DNA of 64,000 nucleotides, taken from assembly GCF_028372415.1 (NCBI RefSeq), contig NC_092879.1, positions 65,239,651 through 65,303,650 on the forward strand. Direction: 5' to 3'. This DNA comes from Notamacropus eugenii. Its lineage: Eukaryota; Chordata; Mammalia; Diprotodontia; Macropodidae. This document shows positions 33,015 through 45,137 of this stretch, piece after piece. The position numbers were made by a program, and so were the translations under genes. The stretch's first letter is position 1. Each line of letters starts with the position of its first letter. Below the pieces are notes generated by a model that was not told the origin of the DNA, did no database searches, and saw only the letters and a program-made list of their open reading frames with translations.

Positions 33015-33690
33015 AATTGTTCGTAATCAATCACTTTATTTAGTGACCAACACAGAGGAAAGCCAGGAAAAGACAGAAGACTGAGTGCACGATGCAGAAG
33101 ATGCAGAGCGCATCTAGGATGATCAGCGTCACGTCACAGAGGTGTCCTTAACTGGCTGGAAAGAGGCTGCAGGATGTTATTCCTCACTGGCGCCATGCTG
33201 TCTTGCGTGCTGTAATCCAGAGCACACCTGCAGCCCCAGGACAGTGACATTGTCTGACAGGAACCTGACACTGAGGAAGATCTTGTCTTACAAGGATCTT
33301 GGTTAGAGAGACTTGGTAGTGCTACTGCTGCTGCTGCTGCTGCTGCTCCTGCTGCTCCTGCTGCTGCTGCAAAATGAATAGATTAAAAAATACCTCCTGA
33401 CCCCTGGAAATGTGAGGCTCTCCAAAGCTGGAGGTTACTATACGTTCCTCCATCAAAAACACCATGTTACAAGTTCAATTCATGACGAGTAAGAAACTAC
33501 ATTAAGTTGGAACTTGCTTACTCCGTACGTGTCTACTTGTATCGTCATTTTGAACGTGTAGGATACGTCCGCATGACCTTAAGTTCTTAACGTTTGGGGG
33601 TGAGGATCAATGAGCCAAGGGTGCTTACCTGACTGGAGAATGTCATGCTTCTAAGAGTCTGGAAGCCAAGTCTTGTTTTTGAAAATCTTT
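33015..33690 (-). ncRNA. Possible spliced minus-strand transcript end with CAG repeat
   Basis: Reading the minus strand, TTCTCCAGTCAG|GTAAGC gives a good donor (intron 33628 to 33367, 262 nt), and TAATCTATTCATTTTGCAG gives an acceptor. The next exon opens with 14 CAG/GAG triplets and runs to AATAAA (at 33040-33035). The donor, acceptor, intron length and poly(A) signal are all kept in the copy at 57390-58035, where only six triplets remain. No convincing protein is seen, since the ATG-initiated frame through the CAG run is about 20 codons. It could be a non-coding RNA or a minor coding gene. Alternatively the AATAAA region could be part of an old solo LTR. Confidence 0.35.
33325..33370. repeat. 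CTG/CAG trinucleotide repeat
   Basis: Fifteen CTG-type triplets with two CTC-type interruptions. The paralogous site at 57697-57718 has about seven. The length difference is a whole number of triplets. Confidence 0.93.
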
Positions 33691-33912
33691 GTAGAGGTGC
33701 CAAGATTTTCCCTCAGAATATCTGGAATGAGCAGTAAACAACCTTGAGTTCCAACTTGAAAACCTTTGTAGAGGGACTGAGATTTTTACTCAACAGTCTA
33801 GAAAGAGCAGTAAACTACCTTGAGTTCCAACGTGAAAATCTTTGTAGAGGGACTGAGATTTTATTTTAACTCAGAATATCTAGAATGACCAGTACAAAAC
33901 CTTGAGCCTCTA
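33685..33912. repeat. ~76-bp tandem repeat at second unit edge
   Basis: Three units with TTTGTAGAGG starts at about 33688, 33765 and 33841. This corresponds to the left edge of the window. Confidence 0.8.
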
Positions 33913-34789
33913 CTTTCAGTTAGGTCAGGACTCTTGGGTTATCACTCACTTTCCCAGGGGAGGGAAGTTGATACCCTCCCTCTTAGACTTGTTGGCCCAG
34001 ATTTAGGCTTTCCACGGAGCTCTGGCCCTCTATTTATACCCACAGTAGGGGTGACACTCCCATTGACCCAACAATGCTTGACATCTCAACAACTGCTCAC
34101 AGTAGAGGCATTTTTACCAAATATGGTTGTACTGTCCTACTTGGCATAAAAAGGCTAAATTGCCTTTTTTAACCAAAATTAGTCCTATGGGTTTTGAAAC
34201 CCAACAGTGGTGACACTGACTTTTTTTCACCATAAATGGTAATACCAACTTTAAAATCTGACATGCCTTTAACTTTCTTCATGCGTGACACTCTGCAATG
34301 GGGTATACTCTTGTCAGTCAATCAATCAAGCTGTACTTTTGATTGCTTAGTGTTTGGAAGTACATATTTGCAAGTGAGGGAGCTGTGCTGCCTCCAGCTT
34401 TTGCTCTGCTAGGATAAGGTAATAAGCTGATTTTCTATTGGGAAGGTGATGGCACAAACGCGACTTTTAGAACCAGATGAGTTTTAAGGTGCCTTCTCAC
34501 TCCAAATCTATGACAATTGTGCCGGTAGTCAGCACGGGTAAGTGGGAAAGTCACGTACACATTTGAAAGGAGAGCATGGAAGACGTGGACTGTGCTGTTC
34601 CTATGGAAATTACGAGCTCAGAAGAACAACAGCTGTGGCTTCCCCACCTTTGGAAGGTGAATGAAAATTGTAAAACCTGAAGGGACAGAAACCAAGGCAT
34701 GATTATGTTACATTCAAATTTACCCCTGCTGACAAAAGGATAGTAATAGTAAGGCAATTCAAAACAAGACTTAGACAGATCACCTTTGT
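33913..34789. other. Unit-start block, second copy
   Basis: It matches 183-1064 and 58261-59145. No gene is seen. Confidence 0.6.
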
Positions 34790-37520
34790 TCATGGATGAC
34801 TACAATGAGTTGCTGTTGGACCCTGGGCTTTGACTCCCTGCTGTGAATCATTACTTTCCTCTTACCTTTTGTGTTGCAGGTTCCTCTGCTGTTTGTCTGG
34901 TCTGGATTTCAGGTCATTCAGACCCCTCTGCTGCTTTCCATATCTGCACTGGAACTGTCCATGGCTAAAAGGCAGTCTGTGTATAGAGTTCTGGGGTGTC
35001 TCCTAGAGCTCACCCTCACACCCACTGTGAGTGATATAATTCTGTGTGGATTTTGGCTGTCTGTTCCCTTTTCTTGACCAGGGGCATACTTTGGGGAAAT
35101 TCTGGCCTCCTTCAAGCTGTCATTTTCCATCATTCTGTTTTATCAGGTGTACAAACTCTTGGTGTGTCCAGGTTATGGATTCTGGCCCAGATTCCAGCGT
35201 TGGCCCATCTCTTGTCAAAGCCTGGCCTATGGATGGTATTTTCTGTAATATTTCCTTCCTCTATATCTGGGTCTTCATTTGAGGAGCTTCTGGTCCACTT
35301 CCTGCTTTCCCCTCTAGACTGAAGGATTTTCTTCTGATCACGTTTAGTTATGGTGGACCCTTGTGGGGTCATTTTACACTCCAAGTGGCTGGTTCACTGA
35401 CTCTTCTGCATGGGCTTTTTGCTGTTCTCTTTGACTCGTTTTTGCTGGGCAACTGATTAAGTAGATTCTGGGTGAAATCCTATTGTGAGTAATGATGCAG
35501 GGAATACTGACGGTCACAAGAACATCTTTTGACAGATATGAAGGGAAATCATCTGTACTGAGTGATGTAGTCCCATGGTGACAGTGAGCTCAAAGTTGAG
35601 GGCTTTGTTTCAGATTCAACCTTTTTTGCCCTATCACATATTTTGTAGGGAATTGTCCCTTCCACAGAAGCTCCCTCTCACCCAGGAGACTTTTCCCAGT
35701 AACTGCAAGGTCCCCATATCAATGTCTGTGGGGTTCCCTCCACAGAGCACCTTGGATGATCTCCTGCTCTGGCACCTGGCACCTTGGAAGCTGCCTGGGT
35801 CCTCCAAAGGGGCATTGAGTCTCATTGCTTGCAATCAGTTGAGCAGAACACTTCCTTTGTGGTCCACCTAACAAGGTGAGACATAGCCTCAGTGTCCCTC
35901 CATGCAAAATATCTCTGGGCTCAATTTTTTTAACAATTTGTTCCTGAGTTGGGATGGTTTTTGACCATTCATCTCCTTTGTTGGGCAATTCTGATCAAGT
36001 ACTCAGATCTCTCTTGAAACAGGAGCTGTCTACACTCCAGTCACTATCCGTAGATCACGAGAGTGGATTGCTCTTGGGACCTGGGTTCTGACTCCCTGCT
36101 GTCAAACTTGTCTTCCATTTTAGCCTTTTGTGTTGCAGATTCCTCTTCTCTTTTCCTGCCTCTGGATTTCAGGCCATTTAGGCCCCTTTGCTAATTTCCA
36201 TGTCTGCACTGAAACTGCACAGTGCCGCCAGGCATTCTGCATAGACTTCTGGTGTGTCTGCCGGAGCCCATTCTCACCCTTACCACAGTGTGACTGATTG
36301 AATCCTGGGTGTATTCTGACGCTCAATTCCCTTTTCTTTACCAGGGGCACACATATCAGGTGCTTTGACAAGGTTCTGGCGCTTCTATTGGTCCATTGGT
36401 CTTTCCAAGTTCTGCAGACTCTTGGTGAATGGATGTGAGGGAATATGGCCAAGAGTGAAATGTATGTCCCCTGGCTATAATCAGCTTTGGCATGCATGGG
36501 ATTTTGGGGAGATTCTCTTTCTCTGTATCGCGGTCTCCGTTTCACTTCCTTCTGGTCCTTTTTCTGCGTTCCCTCTAGACAGAAGGATTGCCTTGGGACC
36601 GTGTCTAATCAGTTGAGACATTTCTAGGGTCACTTCTAAAAGCCAAATAACCGGTTCAGTGACTGTATCTGCATGAGCTTTCTTGGTGAACTCTCTGAAT
36701 ATTTTTTGCTGGGCAGGTGATTGAGCGGATTCTGGATGAGGTCCTATTGTCAGTCACGATTCAAAGAATATTCAAGGTCACAAGAACTTCTTTGCAAGAT
36801 TGGAAGGGATCTGTTTTGTGTTCCCTGGAAGGGCCCCCACTGTGACTGCCCGCTCTCACGAAGAGATCTGTTTCAGATTGAATTTCTTTTGCTCTATCAC
36901 ACAGTTTGTGGGGACTTAGCCCATCCACAGATGATCCCTGTAACCCAGGAGATGTTTCGCAGAAAGCACCATGTGTGCACATCAATTTCTGTGGAGTTCC
37001 CTCCACAGAGCCCCTTGGAGGACCTCCCGCTTTCTCTGTTCCTGTGTTCCCCCTCCTGGGCATTCAGACCCATTGCGTGTGTTCAGTTGAGCGGAACACT
37101 TCCTCTGTGGTCCACCTATAAACTGTGACATAGTATCTTTGTCCCTCCATCCAAAATTTCCCTGTGCTCGTATTTATTTTTTCTAATTTGTTCCCGCATA
37201 GGGTTTGTCATTTGCCATTCATCTCCGATTCGCTGAGGAGTTCATTTGGGGAATTCTGGTCAAGTACTCCGATCCCTCTTGAAGCAGGGGCTGTCTACTC
37301 TACAGTCATTGTCCATGGATAACTACAATGGTTTGCTGTTAGGACCTGGGGTGGAACCCCTGCTGTGAATCATGACTTCCCTCTTAGCCTTTGGTGTTGC
37401 AGATTCCTCTTCTCTTTGCTTGGGTCTGGATTTCAGGCCATTCAGGACCCTCTGATGCTTTCTGTCTATATGCTGGATCTGTCCTGGTCTGACTGGCCAT
37501 CTGTGGATAGATTTCTGGGA
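34790..37520. repeat. Three consecutive 1.26-kb monomer segments
   Basis: The landmark (C)TTTTGTGTTGCAG occurs at about 34867, 36125 and 37390, which gives the clearest measurement of the period (about 1258 and 1263 bp). At the matching place the first and third units have only a partial monomer. The second unit has therefore gained about 2 kb of monomers, or the others have lost it. Confidence 0.85.
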
Positions 37521-38067
37521 CACCTCCCTAGAGCCTGCAGTACAGGATACAAATGCCTAACTTTGCTATTGTCACCTCTGTAACCTGCCATTATGTTATC
37601 TTTCCAGCCTAAAGCACCACTATTTTCCTTCAGGGATTCTCTGCTTCTGCCTTACAGGGCAGTTCTTTGTAAGTCCTGCCACCCTTTGCCCACCCTTTAG
37701 GTTTGACCAATATGGTCTGAAAGCTTCCTTCTTCCTTCAAGGCTTGCATTGACCCAGACAAGCATTTCTGACAGAGGTGATACAACTTGCATGATACCTT
37801 TCAGATTTTTTCCCCAACTTTCAATTCCTACACAGAATTCTGACTCAGTTAGACTCTCTCCATCCAATAATCAGCTCCTCTTGCTCATGGTCTCTGAGTC
37901 CTTTGCCTGAAACTCAGCTTAGATCCCATTCAAAGAAACTCTGAAGATTCTGAACCAACTTTCTGGTTTTTCTCAGTGGGATCTGGTAGGCCTTAGCAAA
38001 AAAAACTTTGAAAGTTTTTGGATAAACCTCCTACAGAAAGGTTTGTTTTCTTAAAATCATTATATGT
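37521..38067. other. Distal 5' flank of G5
   Basis: It matches 1691-2227 closely. No gene is seen. Confidence 0.6.
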
Positions 38068-38265
38068 CATCTGAGGGAGCATAGTGTGGAGGACACAACT
38101 GTGGACTGGGGGAGTCAGGGGACCTGGGATTGAATTGAGCCTCCCCTAGTAGCTGTGTCACCCTGGGCAAGGCCTTTAACCTCTGTGTCTCCATTTCCTC
38201 CTCTGTTGAGTTTAATGGAGTGTGATGTCCCTTCCCATCTCCACACCTGTGATCCTGTGACTGGG
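38068..38265 (+). mobile_element. MAR1-like SINE (cassette G5)
   Basis: It is nearly identical to the SINE at 2228-2425, with the 3' end ATGTCCCTTCCCATCTCC. Confidence 0.75.
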
Positions 38266-38391
38266 ATGCTCTTTCCATGGACATTGTGGGGTTTCCCTCC
38301 CTCTCAAAGCATACCCTTGAGACATGTCTTTTTTTTCTCTCTTTTCTTTCAGCAATTAGGATTAAAAACTTCCCCTGAAATTTAAAAGCTA

Positions 38392-39040
38392 CTTATAAAG
38401 ACTGCAGAGATGAATCAAGAGATAGATGCTAACCCATGGCCAGGCTAACAGCTTGCCCAGCAGCCGCCCTCCCCTGGGGTCCTTTGTGGTTCCCAGCAAC
38501 CTTTTTGCTGTTCCAAAGGATCCCCACCCCTCCAGTTCTTTGGCACGTTCTCAGGGTCCCAGAGGGGTGTGATGTGTTAGTTACTAGGTCTGAGCCCTGT
38601 GGCTCTCCCTGGAAGCATCCCCTTCCTCCACTCCCCCACCCTGTGTTCCCCTCTGCCTCTCCATTGGCCCTTCTCTGTCGCCCCAGTCTGGCCCAGGTCT
38701 TTGGCTACCCAGTGCTGAATGCTGTACAGACTCCCTCTTTGTTGGTTCAGCCACCTCCTTGCCTGGATGGATTGCTGGGAGAGGCCCTTCTTGCTCTCCA
38801 GAGACACAGGAGGCCCTACACCCCCACCCCACTTCCACCATGGCTCTGACTCTGGGGACCTCTGTCGGGATTCTAATGGAGTAAATGGGATGTTCCATTT
38901 GCACCCCTCCCCCACAATGCTCAACTCCACACTCTGTTGGGTTCTGTTGTTGGGGTGAGCTGTGGCTTTCCCTCTCTCTCTCTCCAGGCAGTTCCCTGTT
39001 GGCCCAGGTCCTCCTCTCCTGCAGCTGGCAGCCAAGGGAC
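38392..39040 (+). promoter_or_regulatory. G5 TATA element and leader
   Basis: ACTTATAAAGACTGCAG starts at 38391. CCATTGG is near 38661. Acceptor-like sites are CTCTCTCTCTCCAG (ends near 38988) and CCTCCTCTCCTGCAG (ends 39024). The leader differs from G1 mainly in its middle part. Confidence 0.45.
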
Positions 39041-40096
39041 ATGGAAGAACAAAAAAACAAGGAGGCCTTGGGGCATATGGCCCAGGCCACCCAATACATG
39101 TCCATTGGGCTGTGGAGATGGGAGCCCGACTATGGGAAGGCTGCGAGTGAGTACGAGCAGGCTGCCTTAGCCTTTCGCAGCGCCAAGAAGCTGGAGGAGG
39201 CTGCAGAAGCCTTCCTCAATGAAGCCGAGGCCCACGAGAAAAACAGAGCTCTCCTGTGTGCCGCAATGGCCTATGAGCAAGCCGGCCTGTACCTGAGCAG
39301 GTCTGACCACCTGCAGGAGGCTGCCCAGGCCGTGAAGCACGCTGTTTCCTGGTACCTGGAGTGTGGAGAGGCAGACACCGCAGCCTGCACCTTGAGGAGC
39401 TTCAGTCAGCTGCTGGAGAGCCAGATACCACACCAGGTGGTATGTCTCTACCAGCGAGCATCCCAGCTATTTGAGGGGGAGGACCGCTTCTTGCTGGCCC
39501 TGGACTTCACTGGCCGAGCCTCCAAGCTTCTAGTGAGGCACAAGTGCTACAGGGACGCTGCAATCTCCCTAGGCCAGGAGAAGCACTTGTATGTGGAGGT
39601 AGAGAGCTTCTCCATGTGCCACCAGAGAGCCCTGGCACAATGTCTAGCCTACCTGTGTGACCTGGATTTCCCTGCCGCCTGCAAGTGCCTGGGAGATAGC
39701 TGTACCTATTTTCCCAGTTTCCAAAGCAGCAGCGAATATGTGGCGATGGTAACTTTGCTAAATTTCTATGAAGACCAAGACCAAGACGGAGTGGATGAAG
39801 TCTGCATTTCTCCTGTCTTCGAACACCTGGACCAGGAGTACAGGGAGATGACCACAGTGCTGAAGGTACCTGGCTTCGAAAACGTGAGGACCAGTATTTT
39901 GGCACCATCTACATGCATGTCCCCCTATGACAGCAGCAAGGAAACAGCCTCAACAACAAAGAAAGAGGAGGGGGAGGAGAAGAAGATGGAGAATGTGGAG
40001 GAGGAGGACACTAAGGAAGGGGAGGAGAAATTGGAGGACAAGGAGGAGGAAGGGGAACATTGGTTCCCTTTCTCTTTCCCATGTACCATTTGTTAA
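39041..40096 (+). CDS. NAPG-like: Gamma-SNAP-like protein G5 (351 aa), intronless
   Basis: A full-length long-tail copy. The solenoid occupies residues 1 to about 278, with WEPDY at 27-31 (Glu replaces the usual Lys), AASEY, AYEQAG, YLECGEADTAA, LYQRASQLFEG, GRASKLLVR, a DQDQDGVDEVC stretch close to the gamma-SNAP QDQDQVSDVC, and LKVPG. The tail is Lys/Glu-rich with long Glu runs and ends FPCTIC. The ATG has A or G at -3 and G at +4. It is clearly diverged from G1/G7 and from G3/G6 but keeps frame throughout. Poly(A) signal and GT tract follow at once. As the sole intact gene with a fully open frame in the left half of its unit, it is a good candidate for an active member. Confidence 0.9.
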   Translation: MEEQKNKEALGHMAQATQYMSIGLWRWEPDYGKAASEYEQAALAFRSAKKLEEAAEAFLNEAEAHEKNRALLCAAMAYEQAGLYLSRSDHLQEAAQAVKHAVSWYLECGEADTAACTLRSFSQLLESQIPHQVVCLYQRASQLFEGEDRFLLALDFTGRASKLLVRHKCYRDAAISLGQEKHLYVEVESFSMCHQRALAQCLAYLCDLDFPAACKCLGDSCTYFPSFQSSSEYVAMVTLLNFYEDQDQDGVDEVCISPVFEHLDQEYREMTTVLKVPGFENVRTSILAPSTCMSPYDSSKETASTTKKEEGEEKKMENVEEEDTKEGEEKLEDKEEEGEHWFPFSFPCTIC

Positions 40097-40117
40097 CCTA
40101 TCCTTCCTAGAGCAACA

Positions 40118-40123
40118 AATAAA
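40118..40123 (+). promoter_or_regulatory. G5 poly(A) signal AATAAA
   Basis: The hexamer is 22 bp after the stop, in the sequence CAAATAAATTAAAGC, as in G1 and G7. Confidence 0.7.
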
Positions 40124-40170
40124 TTAAAGCTAATCAAATAAGAAAAAAGTTCTGTGATACCTGTCTTTGG

Positions 40171-40173
40171 TGT

Positions 40174-40228
<55 letters not shown>
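40171..40228. repeat. (GT)n microsatellite after G5
   Basis: About 29 GT units with one interruption, in the same place as after G1, G2 and G7. Confidence 0.95.
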
Positions 40229-40230
<2 letters not shown>

Positions 40231-41110
40231 TTGTCCCATCATACCTATTCTCACCCTCTTTATTTCAAATGTGCATGCAATCCTTTGGGATCCTCCACCT
40301 TCCCAATGACCCCTCTGTTCCATCCTCCCAGAGTAGATGCATTCCATGCATGGTTAAATATTTTCCCTTTACTGACTGGTAATTACTGACTCAAGTCATG
40401 GGTTCCAGTAGAAAACCACCAAGTAGGTTAGTCTCAGCTTTCCCACTCCTCACCCTCTCCTTTCCCAATGATCATCAAGACATACTTCTTACATTAATAG
40501 ACATTTTGACTGCCCAAACTCCTCAGGATGACATTATAAAACACCTAAAAATTCTGAGACATTCTTCATGCCTCCCCCATCGTTAACCTTCTAAGACACA
40601 TTGCCCAGACCTTGAAAAACTGCAAATGACTTAGACTTTTTCCTGGAAAATGGAAGTGAACTTCATTCAGTCAGCTTGAGCTTGAGGCTCAGGTGTGGGA
40701 TAAGGAACAGGATCAGCAGTTAACCTGGATGGGACTTGAGCAGGTCTACCCAGACTATTCCCCTTATTTTACATAGGAGGTAGCCCTGGGGCACAAAGAA
40801 GTTAGCTTGCTCAGGAACCAACTGGTGACAGGCCACAGGGAACATGGACAGGCTGGGTGGGCCCTCTGGGTCTTTCAATTCCAAATACAGTGAAGCAGTG
40901 AAATCAAGTTGGAGAGGAAATGGGACCAGACAACAGACAGACGTGACCAGGGATGCATGGAACGCCACTGACATAGTAATGCAAGCTTTGCCTAACCTCA
41001 CACAGATGGGACAGAAGTGCCTTGTGCAGGAGGAATCTGCAGCATCTCTCAGATCCATCCCTGTCCTGCTTTTCTCCCTGTACACATTTTCTTTTTCAAA
41101 ATCATTCAAC
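40229..41110. other. Conserved 3' flank of G5
   Basis: It is homologous to 4371-5260, with the minus-strand SINE-like stretch near 40715-40845. No gene is seen. Confidence 0.55.
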
Positions 41111-43030
41111 AGTATTTAAATTACCAAAAGTTAATTGGAGCCAGATTGAGGAAGGTCCAACAGAATAATCATCTAAATTCCTTGACACATCTGACATTCC
41201 CAAGGGAGGTTGGAAAGAAGGTAGAACTTGAAGCTTCACTTAGGAAACACTTGCTAATAATTAGAAATATCCCAAAGTGGAATGAATCGTCTCAAGACAA
41301 AGTGGGTCCCCAGGCCGAGGAACTTGGGCAGCAAAGACCAGCTGACTTCTTGCTGGTTTCCTGCAATGGAGGTCCTTGTCCAGGAGTTGGACTGAAATGG
41401 TCTCAGAATTCTCCTCCACCTTTCTAATTCTGTTCCCACTTGTAACCCATTAAACATGCAGACTGTTTGCAAAACTGGGAAACAACTGACGGAACTCTCC
41501 TGGACATTTCTAGAGTGTTCCCTGCATGACACAATATGATTATATGTAGAGCCCCTAAAAGAAAATTGCCTCCAGGGTTGTGTTGGCTCTCATGTTAATG
41601 TGAATCAGGGAAAAACCTTTTCTATTCCTTCCCAAAAGAACACTGAAAGTAGAACGAGCTCCCATCAATATGACCGCCTCTCCAGCAATACACAAATGCT
41701 GATTCCTTCCATGGAGGGGTGGTCCTCTTAAACTTGCTTTGAGTATCCTGGACCCCTCTGGCAGCTTGGTGAAGACTCAGAACACTTTCAGAAAAATATC
41801 CTTCAATGCAAAACATATATAGGCTTACAAGGGGGACTAATTATGTTGAAATAAAGATGTATTTTCTTTTTCTCCAGCATATGTAATGGATGTCCTGAAA
41901 TGCGTCAGAATGATGCTGCCCTAGGAAAGAGTGTTGCAAGGTAAATGAGGTCATAAAGACATATTTCCTTAGTGCTGCTTTCATGTTCACTTCCAGTCAC
42001 AGATGCTCTTATGGTGTGGATGTGCATGCCTTTGTAGAATGTCCACCAGAAGCATTCTTATCCATCGTCCCTTCTGCCCCCTCTCTCCACCCCTGCCAGG
42101 GTCTACCAGTGCTTTTAAGACCTATGAGTCCACGTCACTGTGCACAGAGCAGAGTATTTATTTTCACAGCAGTGGAAATCCACCTCTGCTCTCCCTTCTA
42201 CTTGCCAAAAAGAAATACTGCAATTATGAATTAGTTTACTTAGAGCAGCATACTAAGCCTTCAAGGTGAGTGTTTCTTGGACAGTGCTTTTTTTTTTTTT
42301 CTTTTTCTGCTTTGGATCTGTCATGTCAATGAAGTGGAGAACTCTCAGAATGAAAACTTACTCCACAGATGAGCCTCACTCAGCAGGACTTGGGGAGCTT
42401 CCTGGTGAGAGACTTGGCTGTTCCAGGTGGGACTTCCCAACCAGACCTGAAGTCACTTTTCTGATTGCCAGCCTGACCCCTGTACTGACCACTTCATGTT
42501 CCTATTGTCTTTTCCTTAGAGCATGTATTTCAAAGAAAACAAAATACACCATCTATGCCAAAATGACCCTTTTGCCCTCAGTTGCACTTGACTCATTTTA
42601 AGATGGTGACCTAGGAGAACAAAGCACAAAGTCGAAGACAGTGATGTTTTATTACAGGGATGAAACTGGATCTCGAGAAAACCTGTTCTCCGTGTTGAAT
42701 TATGTCACTGTTTCCCAATTTTGTCTCTCTTTTCATGATTTAATGGGGACAAGATGCATGGGCTGCTACTTTCAATGGATCTGCTGGAAACATGTCATTC
42801 GATATACCATTCCATGGAATGTAGAATTCCATGGCAAAGAAACTCCAGGCTTGACAGCTATGCCAAGAAAGCTGAAAGTTTAAAAGGAAGTCACTGCAAA
42901 TGGCGGGAGGTAATTAATATTGTCAGAAAGTGGAGTAAGATAAGTAGCAAACAAAATGTGAAGGAAACTCCCGGCAGCAGGCAAAAGGAGCGCCACTAGT
43001 GATAGAGCAGAAAGTGCTCAGTTCCCTTCT
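41111..43030. other. Copy of spacer 5261-7160
   Basis: It is nearly identical to 5261-7160. No gene is recognised. Open frames of 80-136 codons lack any known domain. Confidence 0.5.
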
Positions 43031-43605
43031 CTAGGAGTAAGGCTAGAGATGACTTTCTAATCCCTAAGGCAGACCTATTCCTTTGTCTGCAGGAAAATCA
43101 TCCGTGGCTTCAGTCAGGAAGCAGAAGCTTCCTTCAGTCAGGTAAATCACTAAGCAGGAACATAAAAGCTCACTTTCCATGAGACCTCTTCTGAATCTCC
43201 AGTTCCCTCAATACTCATTCCTAGATAGACCAGTGGAGTGCCCAATTTGGAGGAGGCAGAACACTGCTGCAGAAACCCAGACTAAGTTTCCAATACATCT
43301 TTGCTGTCTTGGTCCAAAACATCATGGATTCAACTGGATTAAACGAGTGCAAGGAGCTTCTCAATTCAAATCATCTCCTATCTCTAGGTCTATACCAACT
43401 GCCCCCAGGCCCAAAAGTGCTTTCCTGTTCCTCCTTCACTTCTCAGCATTCCCGGGTTCTCTCAGGATCATTTCAAGCATCCCCTTCTATACAGGGCCTT
43501 GGCCAGTTTCCGGGCCACTAGGACCTCTCCTTCCAAAGGAACCTCCCATCTACTTTGTATGTGTCTTGCATGTTGCTCTACATGGACATATTGGCTTTAG
43601 CTAGC
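43031..43605. other. Copy of spacer 7161-7739
   Basis: It closely matches 7161-7739. Nothing functional is recognised. Confidence 0.5.
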
Positions 43606-43800
43606 AGACACAGTAGATAGGGAGCCAGCCCTGGGATCAAGAAGATTGGAGTTCAGGTTCTGTCTCAGATAATGCAGAGCTCTGTGACCCTAGTCAGATC
43701 ATTGTTTAAAAACTGCCTCAAGTTCACCATCTGCAAATTGAAGATAATGAATGCACCTCCCAGGGTTGTTGTGAGGACCAGTTGAGGTGGAAGAATAAAT
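43606..43800 (+). mobile_element. CORE-SINE (MIR/THER1-like), third copy
   Basis: It has GGGAGCCAGCCCTGGGATCA and CCTCCCAGGGTTGTTGTGAG, as in the other two copies. Confidence 0.75.
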
Positions 43801-43864
43801 GTCTGATCTCTTCCCCTTATACAACAGGCAGCAAGGTCGCATGGAAGGGATAGAGCCCTGTCCG

Positions 43865-44085
43865 CATCAGTCCCTGTGTCCCCATGTATCTGTGCATGTA
43901 TTTCCATCAGTCTGTGTGTCTGCCATCAGTCTCTCCATGTTTCCCCACCTGTGCTTGTATCCTCATCTGTCCTTGTCTCCCCATTGGTTTGTGTGTACCC
44001 ATATGCCTGTTTCTCTCTCTGTGCTTGTGTCCCCATCTCTCTGTCTATGTGTGCCCATCTGTCCGTGTGTCCCCATATGTCCTTC
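43865..44085. repeat. Minisatellite MS3
   Basis: This is the counterpart of MS1 with a few units fewer. Units are TGTGTCCCCATSTSTCT-like. Confidence 0.9.
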
Positions 44086-44089
44086 ACTA

Positions 44090-45137
44090 GACACTTTTGA
44101 AAGACCTCCTGCTGTGGTTGTTGCTCCCTTGGTTGGTTCCTGTACTTTTCCTTGGAGGTCACTGAGGGCCATTGCTTGTGTTTCTTTCAGCATGTCTGTG
44201 CTCTCTCTAGGCTGAGGGATAGGGCCAGGGTCCCTGCATCCAAAATTTGTCTGGGCCTATTTCTTTTAAGCAATTTGTTACCAGATTGAGTTTTGTTTTG
44301 TTTTGGGTTTTTTTTTTTGCATGTTCTTCTCCTCTTTCCCTGTAGAGTTCATTTGGGGGATTGTGGCCTAGTTCCTGGGGTCCCTCTTGATAAAGGGGCT
44401 GTTTCCTCTTTAGTAACTGTTCATGGGTCATTTTAGTGTGTTGCTACTGGCACCTCAGTTGGGATCCTATGCTGTGAATCGTTCCGTAGGTCTTAGATTT
44501 ATTTGTGCAGATGCCCCTTCTGTGTCCTGGGTCTTCATTTCAGACCACTGTAGGTACTTTGGTCATTTCCATGTATATACTGGAACCTTCTTGGGTCGAT
44601 CGACATTCTGTAGATAGATTTCCGTAGTGTCTGCTAAAACCCATCCTCAGTACCTACTGTGAGTGACTGATTTCTGGGTGGATACTGGCTGACTATTCAC
44701 TTTTGTTCACCAGGGCGACACTCTTCACGTATTTTGGCAATGTTCGGGCTGCATTTTTGCTCCACTTTCCACTTTCCCTGTAGACTGAAGGATGGCCTTG
44801 GGATCAAGTGTAATAAGTGGAGACATCTCTAGGATCATTGGTAAGGCCCAAGTAGCTGGCATACTGACTTCCTCTGCATGGACTCTCTTGTTGTGCTTTC
44901 TGACAGTCTTTCTCACTGAGCAACTGATTTAGGTGATTTAGTTGAGATCCTAATATCCGTCATGGTTGAGGAAATGTTGAAGGTCCCAAGAACTTCTTTT
45001 GACAGGTTTGAGGGGCTCTGTTCTGGTCCTTGGAAGGGCCCCCTGCTGTGCCTGTGGTCTAAAAGTTCTGGGTTTTGTTTCAGAATCATCAGGACATTTT
45101 CCCAGTAACCACCATGTCCTTGGATCAATGGTTGTAG
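44090..45137. repeat. 1.26-kb monomer, counterpart of 8275-9310
   Basis: It matches unit 1 up to CTTGGATCAATGGTTGTAGTG. At that point unit 1 continues with normal monomer while this copy switches into minisatellite MS4. Confidence 0.75.

Noticed and set aside
33313-33370. Polyglutamine gene on the minus strand
   Set aside because: The CAG frame ends at once in a stop and has at most a few codons before the run; there is no sizeable protein.
42641-42999. Two overlapping ORFs of about 80 codons in the spacer
   Set aside because: The first is interrupted in the other copy near 6903 and neither resembles a known family.
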